Positions 14,500 through 26,029 of a stretch of 64,000 nt of DNA are shown piece after piece. Below the pieces are notes generated by a model. It was not told where the DNA came from, searched no databases, and was given only the letters and a program-made list of their open reading frames with translations. The number at the start of each line of letters is the position of its first letter. Within the stretch, counting starts at the first letter, position 1. This DNA is from Adiantum capillus-veneris (taxonomy: Eukaryota; Streptophyta; Polypodiopsida; Polypodiales; Pteridaceae): positions 85,587,884 to 85,651,883 of the forward strand of contig CM043944.1 of the NCBI GenBank assembly GCA_014529385.2, read 5' to 3'. The position numbers and the translations under genes were made by a program.

Positions 14500-14751
14500 C
14501 TACCTCCCTCTAGATTTGTACTTGAGCCACAACTCCAATGCTCCAATCTCAAAATCTTGTCTAGCCTTCATAGCCATGAGCCAACTCCTCCCCACAATTA
14601 GTGGATAGCCCTTCCCTTTGGTGGAAATTACATAGGCATCTATCAACACACTTTCTCCAAAAACTTTCACCTTTAAACCATTCACCTTGCCCACGCATGC
14701 AACATGAACATTGTTGGCTATCTTTGCTTGCAAGGAAGTGTGTTCATTCAC
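14500..14751 (-). pseudogene. Aspartic protease of the Tat-like element, C-terminal half
   Basis: The 83-residue frame contains YPLIVGRSWLMAMKA, which matches the (I/L)(L/V)GRxWL motif in the second half of plant retropepsins. The catalytic DTGA-type motif should lie just upstream at about 14,800, where the frame is broken by stops. The protease normally releases the gag and pol proteins. Confidence 0.6.
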
Positions 14752-15088
14752 TTATAACCCTAGTCTATGCATAAGCTATCTTGTCATCACATAGATTTCT
14801 ACACCTCCATCCACATGAACGCTAGAGATTAGATGATACTTGGTCTTAGCATCTATCACTAGTACGATATCCTTGATACCTTAAGAACTAATTGCCCCAA
14901 CCGATTTAGCCTTTATCTTTCCTAGTACTTACCATCTTGGATCAGACGCTTCATCTTAGGTGAGGAATGAAGGAGTTTATTCCAAGTAATATTTGGCCCT
15001 TGCTTACTAACATCTACAACCAGATCAAATGGTAAAGATCCCACCCCTAGCGGGAAATCCATACCAATGTGTTTCCTAGACATGCACT

Positions 15089-16986
15089 TCATCTTCTTTG
15101 CATCCTTGTGGGAGCTTGTGATGAACCTTTGTTAGGCACCTTTTCGCGCTTTGAGACATCCATTTCATCCAACTTTTGTCTCCTCACCCTTTTGATTGTC
15201 ATTGCATCCGCTTCATCTACCTTTGTTTTCCCTTTTTCTTTTCCATAATCTAAGCTAATGAATGACATTGCCCGCTCTTCACCCCTAGGAGAAAGTGGAG
15301 GGATTTCTGTTGGTATGAGTGGTGGTGGTGGTCTAGGGGGTTTCAAGATCTATATAGGTGGTGGGAGGGGTGCAATAGGACCGCCCAATGGCCTAGCCCA
15401 TAGAGGAATCACCTGCTACTAAGGTTGGTGTGGATTTACATTCCCTTGAGCCACAATTATAGCACACATATTCTCACACTTGCCTTTGGACACCTTGTTG
15501 ATTAGTCCCATTGGCTAGTGGTGGGGGTTTGACACCTTGAATGGAGAGTCTTTTCAATTGGTGATTAACCTAGTGCAATAGCTCTTGTTGTGAGGTTTTA
15601 GGATTGATTGAAGCCATTCTCACAAGTGGTCTCGTCTATTGTGTCATTGGTGGGGGCTTGATTACTCCTTGAAATTGTGCTTTGAAATTTAGCTTACAAT
15701 CCTTCTCCCGTGCATGCAGAATAGCCTAGTCATGGGGAACTAGAAGCAATCCTTCTCCCTTGCATGAAGAATAGCCTAGTCATGGGAAACTAGAAGCAAT
15801 CTTTCTTCAAACAGTATAGTGCTCTCTCTCCTTCCCCTAGTGAAGATTACCACTTCTCCCTGAGTTTGTCTTCATACACTATGTAGCCAGAGAAGATTGG
15901 TAAAGCTCTTGGAGTTGCCTTCAAATTTTGTATGGGGATTCTTGCTGTTGGAAAGCTTTCTTTGATCTCTCCCAATCCTCTCTCACATTTGGAGAGAGCG
16001 TTTGATGCTATATCTTGGATCCCTCTTGCAGGACTAGAGGAATATCCTGGACCTTGGTTTCTTTGTCATCTTGCCTAGAGACTAAGAAGGCCACCTCTAG
16101 ATTATCTAGAAAATTTGGAGCATTTTCCCCATGCGCCCAAAGAAGTTTGGAAAAGTCATAGTAGGAAGATGTTGATCCAACTCAATGCAAAACAAAGAGA
16201 AGCACATTTAGGCCCAAGTCATATCTTATTAAGGGTAGAATAAATGGGTTGAAGGATGCATTAATCTCAACCAGACAAGGAGGGCCTTATATGTCCCCTA
16301 TAATATTTTGGAGGCTGAGTCCTGTGCTGACTATTATGTGCATGGTTATAAAAAATGTGATTATTTACTGGTGAATTAGTTACAAGCTTTCATAAGTCAT
16401 GTTGAATCTCTAGACTTTTTGATCCCACCATTCGAGAGATGCGACGGGTTTTCTCACTAGTCACTAACTGTGCTTTGTTGTGACCATCATCATCCTTGTA
16501 GAGTTTGTAGGTCTCAATTGCCACACTCTCAACAACCTTCAAATTTGTAGCTAGCAACAATTGAAGTGTGTCAATGTATGTAGCCTCTCAACAATATTGA
16601 ACACCATTAATGTGAAACTCTCCATCCTTTAATTTGTTAACCCCTAAATTTGAAAGTGCTTTCACCACTTGAATTCAAGGACCCTTGGGAAGTGTCCTCA
16701 CACTAGACACAAAGCACTCCACACAACACTTTGACCTAGGGATTTGATGACAACAAGACTTATCATGAAGTAAAGAAGATTGTGTATAATTAACCTTCTT
16801 TATATGAACATGTGATGTATGGTGATAAAGGCACTCCCTCTCTTGAGCTTTATTTGGAGACCATGAAGGTAGCCTTAGGCGATGACCTCCCTTGTTAGAG
16901 CTTGATGAAGAGGTTTCCTTGGAGAACTCTTGAAAGGAAGTACTTGTTAAAGAAGTGGAAAAATCTTCAGTGGATCCTTTCTTCAT
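15089..16986 (-). pseudogene. Gag region of the Tat-like element
   Basis: The likely gag start is the ATG at 16,984-16,986, 50 bp inside the right LTR; the first 103 residues are Ser-rich and basic. A second open block at 15,089-15,346 has a Pro-rich start (PPRPPPPL). Between them, minus-strand frames at about 16,440-16,675 still read as protein (VKALSNLGVNKLKDGEF) but stops interrupt. A 50 bp tandem duplication (15,698-15,747 and 15,748-15,797, CAATCCTTCTCCC type) lies within the region. No zinc knuckle was recognised. Confidence 0.5.
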
Positions 16987-17009
16987 TGAATTAGTAGAGC
17001 ATGGCTTGA

Positions 17010-17032
17010 GAAGTCCTCAATGGGGGCACCAT
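17010..17032 (-). other. Possible primer-binding site of the Tat-like element
   Basis: On the minus strand TGGTGCCCCCATTGAGG begins about 5 bp after the LTR end at 17,037. Its spacing and TGG(T/C)GCC start resemble the tRNA-complementary sites of Tat/Athila elements, but the tRNA is not assigned with confidence. Confidence 0.4.
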
Positions 17033-17036
17033 TCAA

Positions 17037-17823
17037 TGAGGGATGAAAAGAGATCTTGGTGGCCTCTACACTAGACACACTTGCAGACCCTCATCAAAGA
17101 GCAAGGATCACGGCCCCGGGGTGGGGGGGCCGGTTGCATGTACCAAAACATACATACAAAATTAAGATTGCTAACAAAAAAATGCAAATGAAAACCCTCC
17201 TCATAGTGGTAGCCTAATGTCGTACCATATGCCTAATGAGGGCCAACTACAATGTGAAGGGACTCTCTGAGTCTCTCTCCCCATATGTGAGATTGGGGCT
17301 CTTTATATAGCCTCTCCTGCATGATTACATTTGGGGATAATTACAATCACAAAGCCAAACCGGGGGGGGGGGGGGGGGGGCAAATTGAGATTCCTTGGGA
17401 GCCACCACCTTGACCTCGTAGATGCTCCTCCTAGAAGCTTCATCTTGCCACATGAGATGGTTCTTCTTCATCACTTACTTGCAAAAAATTTAATTTTATT
17501 CTTGGGGAATTTTGAATATATTGGGCTTCCATTTCACCATTGGTGGTAGAGAGAGTGATGAATGAGGCATAGTAGAGAAGTAGATGAATATATGTGAGTG
17601 GAGGAGGGGTGAGGAGATGGATTTTTCTGACGTTTTATGGCTGATTCAAATGAGGCTTGTGATGGGCAATGGGAATTCATAATGAATCACTTGTGTGATT
17701 TTAGTCATAGTGTGTATAGTTAACCAGTGCACATACTCACAAGCAAGGGAAGGGGATGGTACAACCATGGAAACTTGAGAGGGTTGATTACGAGTGACGA
17801 ATGAAGGGAATTTTTGCACGAAT

Positions 17824-17856
<33 letters not shown>

Positions 17857-18745
17857 CAAGAAAGTGACTAGGGTAAGATGAGAGAGAAGACTAGGTGATA
17901 GAAAAATCCCAAAATAGGTGCTTTTTCACCAAAATGGCTCCCATATGGGGCTCCAATTGAATCCCCCCAAATTTTAAGGGTAGGTGGTATAAGGAAGGCA
18001 TGGAGGGTGTCCTAGGAGGTTTACTTATGATAGGGAACCCATTCCTTTAACAACCTGTTGAAAAAATGATGAAATACACTTGTTTTTTCCTTCTTTTCCT
18101 TTTGAGTCAAAGGGGAGATGGATCACAACTCATGTAGCTCAACTTGTACTTGTTCACTATGTATCATATGGGGTTGGGAAACTCAAGATGCTCCTTGTCT
18201 CCATGATGTAATGAGGGCATTTTGTATGCATACTAGTAGAATACCTTGTACACAACTAGTAACTTATTAGAAAATACCTAGATGGTGGTACCCAACACTT
18301 GACCATTCTAGACTCACTCATCTCGTAGATAAAACCATCTTCATTTCTCTCTCATATCTATTTACATTCTTTAGCCCTCATTCCCCCATAGATGTTGTCT
18401 TGCTGTTGAAACCCTCGTTGGTGTGCTGAACATTGTTGCTCATGAGATCCACTCCTCGAATTAAACTTGTGATTTTAGAGTATGTTCAAACCCTAGCAAA
18501 AAAAAAGTATACTTTTATTGAATCCAAGTTGTTGAAACCCTCGTTGGTGTGCTGAACATTGTTGCTCATGAGATCCACTCCTCGAATTAAACTTGTGATT
18601 TTAGTGTATGTTCAAACCCTAGCAAAAAAAAAGTATACTTTTATTGAATCCAAGTTTCTCTTTTAATTTTTGTTTTTTTTAAAAATTTGGCTCCTAGTTA
18701 TGTACACATGAACAGTTTAAGAGGGGCTATGAAAAGCATGCATCA
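17037..18745 (-). repeat. Right (5') LTR of the Tat-like element, 1709 bp
   Basis: It matches the left LTR from TGTACCAAAACATAC (17,139) to the end, with many substitutions. Two local differences stand out. A run of 19 G (17,362-17,380) occupies the place of 5 G in the left copy. An exact 126 bp tandem duplication (18,405-18,530 and 18,531-18,656) is absent from the left copy. A (GT)n tract lies at 17,826-17,854. Confidence 0.75.
18405..18656. repeat. 126 bp tandem duplication in the right LTR
   Basis: Both units begin GTTGAAACCCTCGTTGGTG and end GAATCCAAGTT. They are almost identical (one A/T difference near the middle), so the duplication is much younger than the LTR itself, whose two copies differ throughout. 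Confidence 0.95.
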
Positions 18746-19060
18746 AACGCAATTTGGCTAATTATTTCTTCAAGGAACATTTTGATATGTTATAAATTGC
18801 TAAGAGAAAATTTTAAGCAAGCTCAAGACCATTACATCAACTTTGCAGATGAGAAACGACAACAGGTCTCCTTCATGAAGGGGGAGTGGGTCCAAAAGTT
18901 CAAGAGCATTCCGAAAGTCTAAAAACGGGCCCTACACCTAAGCTCTCACCTAGGAATTGTGGTCCATTCTAGATTCTTAAAAAGATTGGCGAGCATGCTT
19001 AAAAGTTAGACATACCAACACATTCACATATCCATTTTTATTTTTTATATTAGCCGTCTA
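18746..19060 (+). mobile_element. Continuation of the older gypsy integrase (3' part)
   Basis: The plus-strand frames starting at 18,746 read as the C-terminal end of a Ty3 integrase: a Lys/Gln-rich helix (QAQDHYINFADEK) followed by a KGEWVQKF-like stretch, where the family has a (K/R)xGDxVxxK motif. It joins in frame to the break at 8867 once the Tat-like insert is ignored. Several stops are present. No LTR for this old element was found downstream. Confidence 0.65.
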
Positions 19061-19799
19061 CGTAAGCGGTTAGGATATGCATACAATGTTATTGATTGAC
19101 ATAAATGAGCCACTTTCTCATCAACCACACGAGTCAAAAGGATATTGGATCATCACAATTTACGAACAAGAAATTATGTTTGTTAGCAAGTCCTTGTCAA
19201 GTGGAAAGGTAGACCCAAGGAATGTGCTAAGAAGATATTTCCTATTTTTGTTTTCTCATCAAAGTCCCCATTACAACAGATCAACTCCAAAGCATATATA
19301 CATCACTTAACCTTTTATTTACAAGCTTTTGCAACTCAAGAGCATATTGAAGGACTATTATGTACATCATGCTCGCCTTGTATAGACAACCATTCCCTTT
19401 CCAAAACCAAGTATGCACAATCCATATTCATAATTTGGAAGTCAAGCATGCCTTTATACCCTTGTATATCAACTTACAAATTGGATAGCAATGTATCCCA
19501 TATCTTCTTGTCTTCACCATGCATCATGGAGACGACATATTGGTGAGCACTTAATTGTTAAGAATGTTTTAATTTCTTGACAAGAATATAGTTCACAAAG
19601 TTATGTGTGTCCAAGCCGTCTATCATGACCCTAACCCTTTTCCCATTTACAAATCCATGCATTTCATCAGCTCATGTGGTCCAAAACTTGATTTTCACAT
19701 GCTGGTTGACAAACAACAATGATGCTCATTGTCCTCGTGCAACACTTCTATGAATTTATACTTTTCATTACCACTTATTGGAAGTGTTTGGAACACATG
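19061..19799. other. No gene seen
   Basis: AT-rich sequence with one short plus ORF (19,077-19,310) that resembles nothing known to me. Minus-strand frames with many stops may continue the gag-protease remnant to the right, but no motif was recognised. Confidence 0.4.
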
Positions 19800-20216
19800 G
19801 ATTTACCAGTGTTTTTTATTCTTACCAAGACCTTTACCCTTTTTATCGTCTTTTTTTCTTTTGTTCTTTGGAAAATTCCATTGAGAATGGTAGGGTGACA
19901 AACAAGTGAAGCACAAGTTTTATTTTTTAGCCTTTACAAACTCTTGTTGGTTCAACCTATGTCATGTTACCACCCTCTTTTTAAATAGTGGTTTATCCTT
20001 CTTATTAAATGGGAATTTCCTTTTTCCTTTTAGAAAAGGCCGTGGTACCCTCGTATCTTTGGACTTGGGCTTAGTATGAGTGGGATTAGAAGCTACCAAG
20101 CAACTATTATCTTCATAAATTTGTGCACATTTGATTTCTTCCTCCAATGTTTTAGGTGAAATTTTTTTCGCCTCTTGCTTGAAGTGTCTATCTAATTCCC
20201 TTATAAACCCTCTCAT
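19800..20216 (-). pseudogene. Ty3-type gag fragment with a zinc-knuckle remnant
   Basis: The 84-residue frame at 19,962-20,216 is strongly charged (FIRELDRHFKQEAKK, then KSKDTRVPRP and FKKR). Downstream in the same direction, about 19,860-19,950, a Cys-containing stretch with LCFTCLSPYHSQWN looks like a damaged CCHC knuckle. Gag C-termini of Ty3 elements have this arrangement of a basic stretch followed by a knuckle. The copia element starting at 20,271 appears to have landed in or beside it. Confidence 0.4.
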
Positions 20217-20270
20217 TTTGTGAAATTCATCTATATTGTGACGTTGGAGGATGATTTATCTATACTCTGT

Positions 20271-20485
20271 TGTTGGAATTAGGACTGCAGGAAAACACAC
20301 ATAACTTGGAGAAGATGAAGGAAGCTCAAGACACACAACAAAGAGTGTATTACTTAGTTAGAAAGCCCTAGAGTGATGGACATATATACAATGCATGGGG
20401 GAAAAAACATCCTAGTGAGGGAAAAAAATTATCCGGTGGTCCTAAGTGTGTTCACACGCATCACTACCACATGTATATGGTGACA
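20271..20485 (-). repeat. Copia 3' LTR (215 bp)
   Basis: On the minus strand it begins TGTCACCATATACATGTGG and ends CCTAATTCCAACA. It is a diverged inverted copy of the LTR at 4738-4957. The purine tract AGGCGGGGGATT lies directly before it (20,486-20,498), as expected for a 3' LTR. Confidence 0.8.
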
Positions 20486-20498
20486 AATCCCCCGCCTG
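20486..20498 (-). other. Polypurine tract of the copia element
   Basis: AGGCGGGGGATT on the minus strand abuts the LTR start TGTCACC. This is the plus-strand priming site of the element. Confidence 0.7.
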
Positions 20499-20562
20499 AG
20501 TGATGCAGTGAATGAGACTTGGCACATAGAGTATAGGGAAGTGCCATGCCGTGAGGACATGA

Positions 20563-21025
20563 TCAGTCCACAAAGAAGAGGAAGTCCATAGCTTTGTGAC
20601 AAGCTTTGAACTTCTCACGAGACAATGCCTTTGCGAAAAGATTTGCAAGGTTTGTCATACATTGGCACATAAGCCAAGTTGATATCTCCTGTTGAGAGCC
20701 TCTCCTTGACATAGTGGTAATGCACCTCAATGTGCTTTCTGTGAGCATGAAAAACTGGGTTCCTCGCAACTGCCAATGCGCTTTGACTGTCAATGTAGAT
20801 GGTGTTGGCAATGTCTTGTCCAACATCCAAATCAGCCATAAGGCATCTGAGACATACACACTCAACCATAGCTGTGCAGACTGGCATGTATTCAGAGTCA
20901 CAACTAGAAGTTCCCACAGTAGGTTGCTTCTTCCTCAACCATGAGATACATGAACTTCCAAGCATGAAACAAAAACCACTTGTGGGCCCTCGTGTGTCAA
21001 AACAATCAGCCCAATTTGAGTCCAA
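20563..21025 (-). pseudogene. Copia RNase H
   Basis: Two overlapping frames give a copia RNase H: DSNWADCFDTRGPTSGF at its start, CDSEYM and later IDSQSALAVARNP and HIEVHYHYVKERL. Copia RNase H has D-x-DWA, (S/C)SxEAEY and D(N/S)Q(S/A)A motifs. Here the Glu-containing motif reads CDSEYM. The domain degrades element RNA in the RNA:DNA hybrid. The frame breaks near the C-terminus (about 20,640). Confidence 0.8.
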
Positions 21026-21039
21026 AAAACCATGTTAAT

Positions 21040-21846
21040 CTAGCGACAATGATCCCCCCTTGGGATAAAACAACCCAAGATGTAAAATGCACTCAAGTAG
21101 CAAAAGATTTGATTTTTGACAGCATGCCAATGCTTAGACCCTAGGCTATGCATGAATTTATTGACTTGTGAGACTACAAACTGAATATTCAGTCTTGTGT
21201 TGCATACATAAATAAGGCATCCAACAACATTTTGGTAAAGAGTGAGATTGGGAAGGTCACCAACATCATAAAGACTCGATTTCAAACTTGTTTCCATGGG
21301 AGTGGCAATAAGTTTGCAATCCTCAAGTCCAAACTTACATAGCAATGTCTCTATGTAACTTGTCTGACACAAGGCAATACCACCATCACACTGCTTAAAT
21401 TGTATGCTCAAGTAATGATGCAACAATCCCAAATTTTTCATCTTGAAAGTAGCATTCAAATTAGCCTTAAATTCAATAATATATATTTCATTTGGCTCAA
21501 TTATCAACAAATCATCAACATAGAGAACGACAATGAGAAGTACATCACCCTCATACAATGTGCTTCCTGTTGGACTGTTACGAAAGCCTTGTTTGACCAA
21601 ATGAGCGTCAGATCTCTCATACCAAGCACGAGGGGACTGCTTTAACCCATACAAAGCTTTCTTACATTTGCACACTTTACTATGAGCTGCCAATGCACAC
21701 AGAAAACGCACAGTAGTCATACGACAAGTGGAAGCAAAAGTCTCTTCATAATCTATGCCTTTTTGTTGTGCACAACCCTTTGCAACAAGTCGAGACTTAT
21801 AGCGATTAATCTCACTACGGGCTTGCGTTTCAACTTGTAAATCCAC
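21040..21846 (-). pseudogene. Copia reverse transcriptase
   Basis: The 268-residue frame includes YKSRLVAKGCAQQKGIDYEETF at its start, KKALYGLKQSPRAWYE, the active site LYVDDLLII (YVDD intact), LHHYLSIQF and RLNIQFVVSQVNKF. This is the longest intact domain of the element. Compared with a full copia RT it lacks a segment between the ALAAHSKVCKC and KKALYGLKQ stretches, so an internal deletion removed the central motifs containing the first catalytic Asp. Confidence 0.85.
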
Positions 21847-22233
21847 TTTGTACCAATGGCCTTTTTACCAAGAGGAAAATCACATAAAGTCCATGCATCA
21901 TATTCTAATTGCATGGTAGCCATCCAATTTTCTGAAGTCTGTGCAAATCAAAAGGCAGAGGTTTCCCAACATCACATAAGATACACATCCAAAGCATAAC
22001 AATTTAATGCATAAGATGCATGGAAAGAACTTGAACGAGTACGATTAGACAAAGGTGCATCCAAGTTATTGTCACACAAAGTATGCACCAGCCATTTGGC
22101 ATACCTCTAGCCTGCTCATTCTCCACCCTTTCCTCATCAAGTACATCATGTACAGCTGCATCACTAATAGGTTGATCTGTAACATTTTCAGAAACCCCCA
22201 TAGGCTATACATTTGCCTCATTGGAATTTACAT

Positions 22234-22710
22234 TTAAACTTTCACCACATTGAAAAGAGGCAATAAAATGTCGTAAATGTCATGTGAGCTTACATTACTA
22301 TCTCTGGTACATGACAACAAGGGCCGAACAGAATCTTTCATAAACACAACATCCCGTGAGACCAAGATACGCTTTGTTTGTGGATAGTACAACCTGTAAC
22401 CTTTGCTTTCAGCACTATAACCAACAAAAATGCACTTGACAGCCTTATCATCCAATTTTCTGCGTTGTGTTTGTGACACCAAAGCTTAAGCCAAACATCC
22501 AAAAACACGCATGTGCTCAATAGAAGGCTTTCTACCATGCCATGCTTCATATGGAGTCATAGACTGCAAAGCTTTCGTAGAACACCTGTTAAGTATATAA
22601 GTGGCACACATGATGGCCTCCAGCCAAAACGAATGCAACAAAGCTTGACTTTTGACCATACATCGGGCCATTTCTGTAAGTGACCTATTTTTTTCTCTCA
22701 GCAACACCAT
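22234..22710 (-). pseudogene. Copia integrase, C-terminal part
   Basis: Two consecutive frames carry SLTEMARCMV, FWLEAIMCATYILNRCSTKAL and TPYEAWHGRKPSIEHMRVFGC, then DDKAVKCIFVGYSAESKGYRL. All are well-known signatures of the part of copia integrase after the DDE core. The catalytic core itself (22,711-23,032) is shifted and full of stops. Confidence 0.8.
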
Positions 22711-23032
22711 TTTGCTGAGGTGTATAAGGCACTTTACGTTGGTGTTTTATCCCACGACTAGCTAGAAATGCATTAAATTCATGAAGCATATACTCCCCTT
22801 CCTCGATCGGAACGGAGGGTGCCCATAGTACATTTCGAGACATTTTTAGCCATAGCTAGAGATTGCATGAAGCACAAAAACACTTCGGACTTCTCTTTAA
22901 GCGGATATACCCATGCATGCCTGAAGTAATCATCAATGAAAGTCACGAACTAAAGGTAATTGCCCAAGGATGGAGTTTGCATGGGCTTACAAACATCACT
23001 ATGCACAAGCTATAAGCTACATTTGGCCCTAA

Positions 23033-23660
23033 CTAAACCATTGTTTGGAAACTTTGAATGATGCATCTTACCCAAAATACAACCTTCACAAACATGTTTG
23101 ACAAGTGCCTCAAATTCGGCAAAGAAGCAACCATATCAAGTTTCTGCAAACGCAGCAAAGTGGAAAAATTCAGATGCCCAAAACGTGCATGCCAAAGTTT
23201 TGCATCTGAAATAGCCTTAGAATCCACAACTACATTTGCAAAATTTTTCCCACACTTGTCATACAAAGTGATCTTATAGAGCCCACGACATAAAATGCCA
23301 GATGCAACAACACCAAAATTGAGATCATGAACTGTACATCTGTCATCCACAAATTTGACTACAAGTCCAAGCCTAGCAATTACAGATACACACAAAAGAT
23401 TCTTCTTAATCCCAGGTACATACAATGCATCAACAATTGTGAAAGAACTGCCATTTTGCAGCAGTAAGCACAATCTTTCCAACTTCCTGAACTGGATAAG
23501 AGGCATTGTTGGCACAAGTTATAAAATTCCCTTGAGGGAGAGACTCAAGAGAGGTAAACAAATCACGATGTGAGGTAATGTGCTTTATAGGACCATTGTC
23601 AAAATATGACACATCAGCATCAACAACAATTGATATATGCATCATGGACAGAAGGATCAT
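23033..23660 (-). pseudogene. Copia protease and GAG-pre-integrase domain
   Basis: At 23,430-23,660 the frame has YFDNGPIKHITSH, the place where copia proteases have the DSGA(S/T)xH(I/M)(T/C) motif; the Asp is kept but the catalytic Ser/Thr-Gly is altered. At 23,033-23,515 there is VPGIKKNLLCVSVIARLG and the GAG-pre-integrase signature LWHARFGHLNFSTLLRLQK. The two frames overlap by a shift. Confidence 0.75.
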
Positions 23661-23704
23661 AAGTGCACTCTACACTAAAAGCCCATTCTACATCAACATC
23701 AGCA

Positions 23705-24160
23705 TTACAATCTCCTTTCAAAGAAGATAACAATAGTTGCATTTGTAGTGGAACCAGTCTCTTTCTTCTTAGTCTCTTTTGCCTTAAACTTAGCACAGTG
23801 CTTGATCAAGTGATCATTAGTTTTACAATAATGGCGACAAATCTTCTTTTTTCGCTTTTCGTCAAAATTCCGAAACAAATTGTTGCCAGCAGCAGAAGCA
23901 TTAGGCAACTGATATACCACTCGTAGAGAACCATGAGAAGTGGCTACATTGTTGTTACCACCTTGTCTTTGAGCAGCAATAAAGGCATGTTCAAATGCAC
24001 GCTGTTCAACCCTGTTCTTTCTGGAAAGTGACTCTTGCAAGAGCAATATGCATAATGCATCAAACTTAACTTCTAGATTTCCTTGGGTCATAGTTCTCCA
24101 AGTAGTAGTGAGCTTCTCCATCATCTTCTCCATTGTTGTATGTGTTTTTGCAACCATATT
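23705..24160 (-). pseudogene. Copia gag, C-terminal half
   Basis: The frame has RVEQRAFEHAFIA and the zinc knuckle CRHYCKTNDHLIKHC. Copia gag knuckles are CX2CX4HX4C; an extra residue between the first two Cys makes it CX3C here. The part of the open frame to the right of about 24,160 is antisense to a plus-strand leader and is probably not gag. Confidence 0.7.
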
Positions 24161-24680
24161 TTCAACAATTGGTATAAGAACAGGCTTTGGTATCGGAACC
24201 AAGATCATTCTCATCCTCCCAAATCACTTTCTTAGATCAAGGTGATACTTGATGAATTTTGCACAGTGGCATAACCTTCAAGAGACCACCTCATAAAGTT
24301 GGTCTTGCCAATTTTGATATGGGCTTGTTTTGACCTACATTTCCACTACGAGTAGTATTGTCCAAGAAATTGTCCTTTTGTGCAAGTTTTTTGGAAATGT
24401 AATTGTTTTAAAAAGAGAAACTTTGTAGTCTTCTATGGGAGGGTGCTATATAGCAGAGATTGGTTTTCTTAAAAAGTTCCTCTATGCAAGCAACATTTAC
24501 ATAGGTAGCAATCATTGGCCATGGCTGACAACAATTAGGGGCAATTATGCTTTCCGCACGTTGTCTCCCAAGGACCAATTAGATGGGGACAACTACCCAC
24601 TTTGGGCATACTTGATATACCATTTCTTGTTGCAGAGGACATTTGGAACATTGTGTAGGGTTATGGCAGAAGACTAAATT
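24161..24680 (+). mobile_element. Copia leader and gag start, plus orientation, truncated
   Basis: The first bases, CAACAATTGGTATAAGAACAGG, look like an LTR end plus a damaged primer-binding site (compare CCAACAATTGGTATCAAAGC at 4952). The following leader shares patches in order with 4975-5380. At 24,507 an ATG opens a gag-like reading with a frame change, then DQLDGDNYPLWAYL. Its LTR is missing on the left, where the minus-strand copia gag abuts. The gag breaks off at about 24,680 before a GT microsatellite. Confidence 0.55.
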
Positions 24681-24710
24681 TTCCATATATAGGTTTTATG
24701 GATGATGATC

Positions 24711-24748
<38 letters not shown>

Positions 24749-25705
24749 GCTCTTGGTAGTAGAACCTTAGAACCTGGCCATAGGTTTCAAAATTTTGCAA
24801 AAGTCAATTTCAAGAAACATTGGAAGGGTAAATTTCATAGATTTTAATGTGCGCTTCTTCATCCACTACTACAATCTACGGCATTGATTGTGTACGATCA
24901 ATCACTTGAAGAGGCATACATAAGTATATTTTGTGGATTCAACATTGGATTTGCAAGCAGTCTACATCACTTGGCTATATCAAGATGCCTATATCAATGG
25001 CATCAACAATCTTTTGTGGGCGTTCATCCATGGCAAAGGATTATTAAAAAAATGTAGGTCATATCCAATGTATCCATGCTTGCGCTCTTAGGAATCACAC
25101 ATGGAGGTGGCATCACCTTTTGCATAGCTATTTGCATGGTTATGAAGTTTACCATAATCTTGCATGGAATTGTGGTATACTTAGCAAAGAGGTACGTTTT
25201 CCATTTCATGTTAATGAAGACCAAGCCACATTCAAAATTAGAAAGGGGAAGGACGGGAATGCGGAACATTGTTTCATGACGACGATGGATAGAAGAACAA
25301 CACAAGATATAACATACCATCAAGAAGTGCAAAGAATCGACAAACATCCGCAGTCCAATAATGGTCTCGGTGACTAGCAAACGACCAGTCTACACATCGT
25401 GCTTCCATATGCACTTGTCAACGCTCGGGTAGTGTTGGGCTATAGGAATTCTAAGGCACCATGACAAACTATGCTACTCAAGAATTAGGCATAGAGGAAA
25501 TAAGAAAGCTATAATCCTCGGGGTGGCGGACAAGGGTGGATGGATGTCATAGAGTCAAGTTGCAAGTATGGGAAGAGATGTAGAGAAGAGGTAGAGTTAG
25601 AGCAAAGGAATGATGTCAAAGACCGCTTCAACAATGATGTGGCATGCTTTAGATGACTAGTATATAAAGACATTCTCTAATAGAAGCATTGCATTGTTTT
25701 TTATC

Positions 25706-25756
<51 letters not shown>

Positions 25757-25965
25757 TTTTAAAATTTTGCAACCGGATGATAGCTTTTCTTTAGCGTTTT
25801 CAACGAAATTTTCCTAATGTTACACAAGCAAGGATGATAACATAGAAGTTTGGGAGTGCAAGGTAAACCAATCATGCCCAATCATATGCCAGTAACAGAT
25901 TCAAGACATCTCTCTAAGTATCAGCAAGACGTTTGCACTACGCAATAGACGACAACACTACCTTT

Positions 25966-26027
<62 letters not shown>
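24681..26027. other. No gene recognised; three microsatellites
   Basis: A GT tract lies at about 24,713-24,747, a CT tract at 25,707-25,753 and an AG tract at 25,971-26,022. The 24,750-25,680 part has overlapping ORFs on both strands (118 aa minus, 85 aa plus) without any motif I recognise. Nothing supports a gene. Confidence 0.5.

Positions 26028-26029
<2 letters not shown>

Larger units (their letters stand above)
20271..24160 (-). mobile_element. Ty1/copia element, minus, decayed, 5' LTR missing
   Basis: Reading on the minus strand from right to left: gag with a CCHC knuckle, protease, GAG-pre-integrase, integrase, RT, RNase H, polypurine tract, 3' LTR. The order with integrase before RT is diagnostic for Ty1/copia. 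The 3' LTR belongs to the same family as the plus-strand LTR at 4738. The 5' LTR and the start of gag are absent: at about 24,160 the sequence changes to a plus-strand copia leader. Stops and frameshifts interrupt each domain. Confidence 0.8.
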
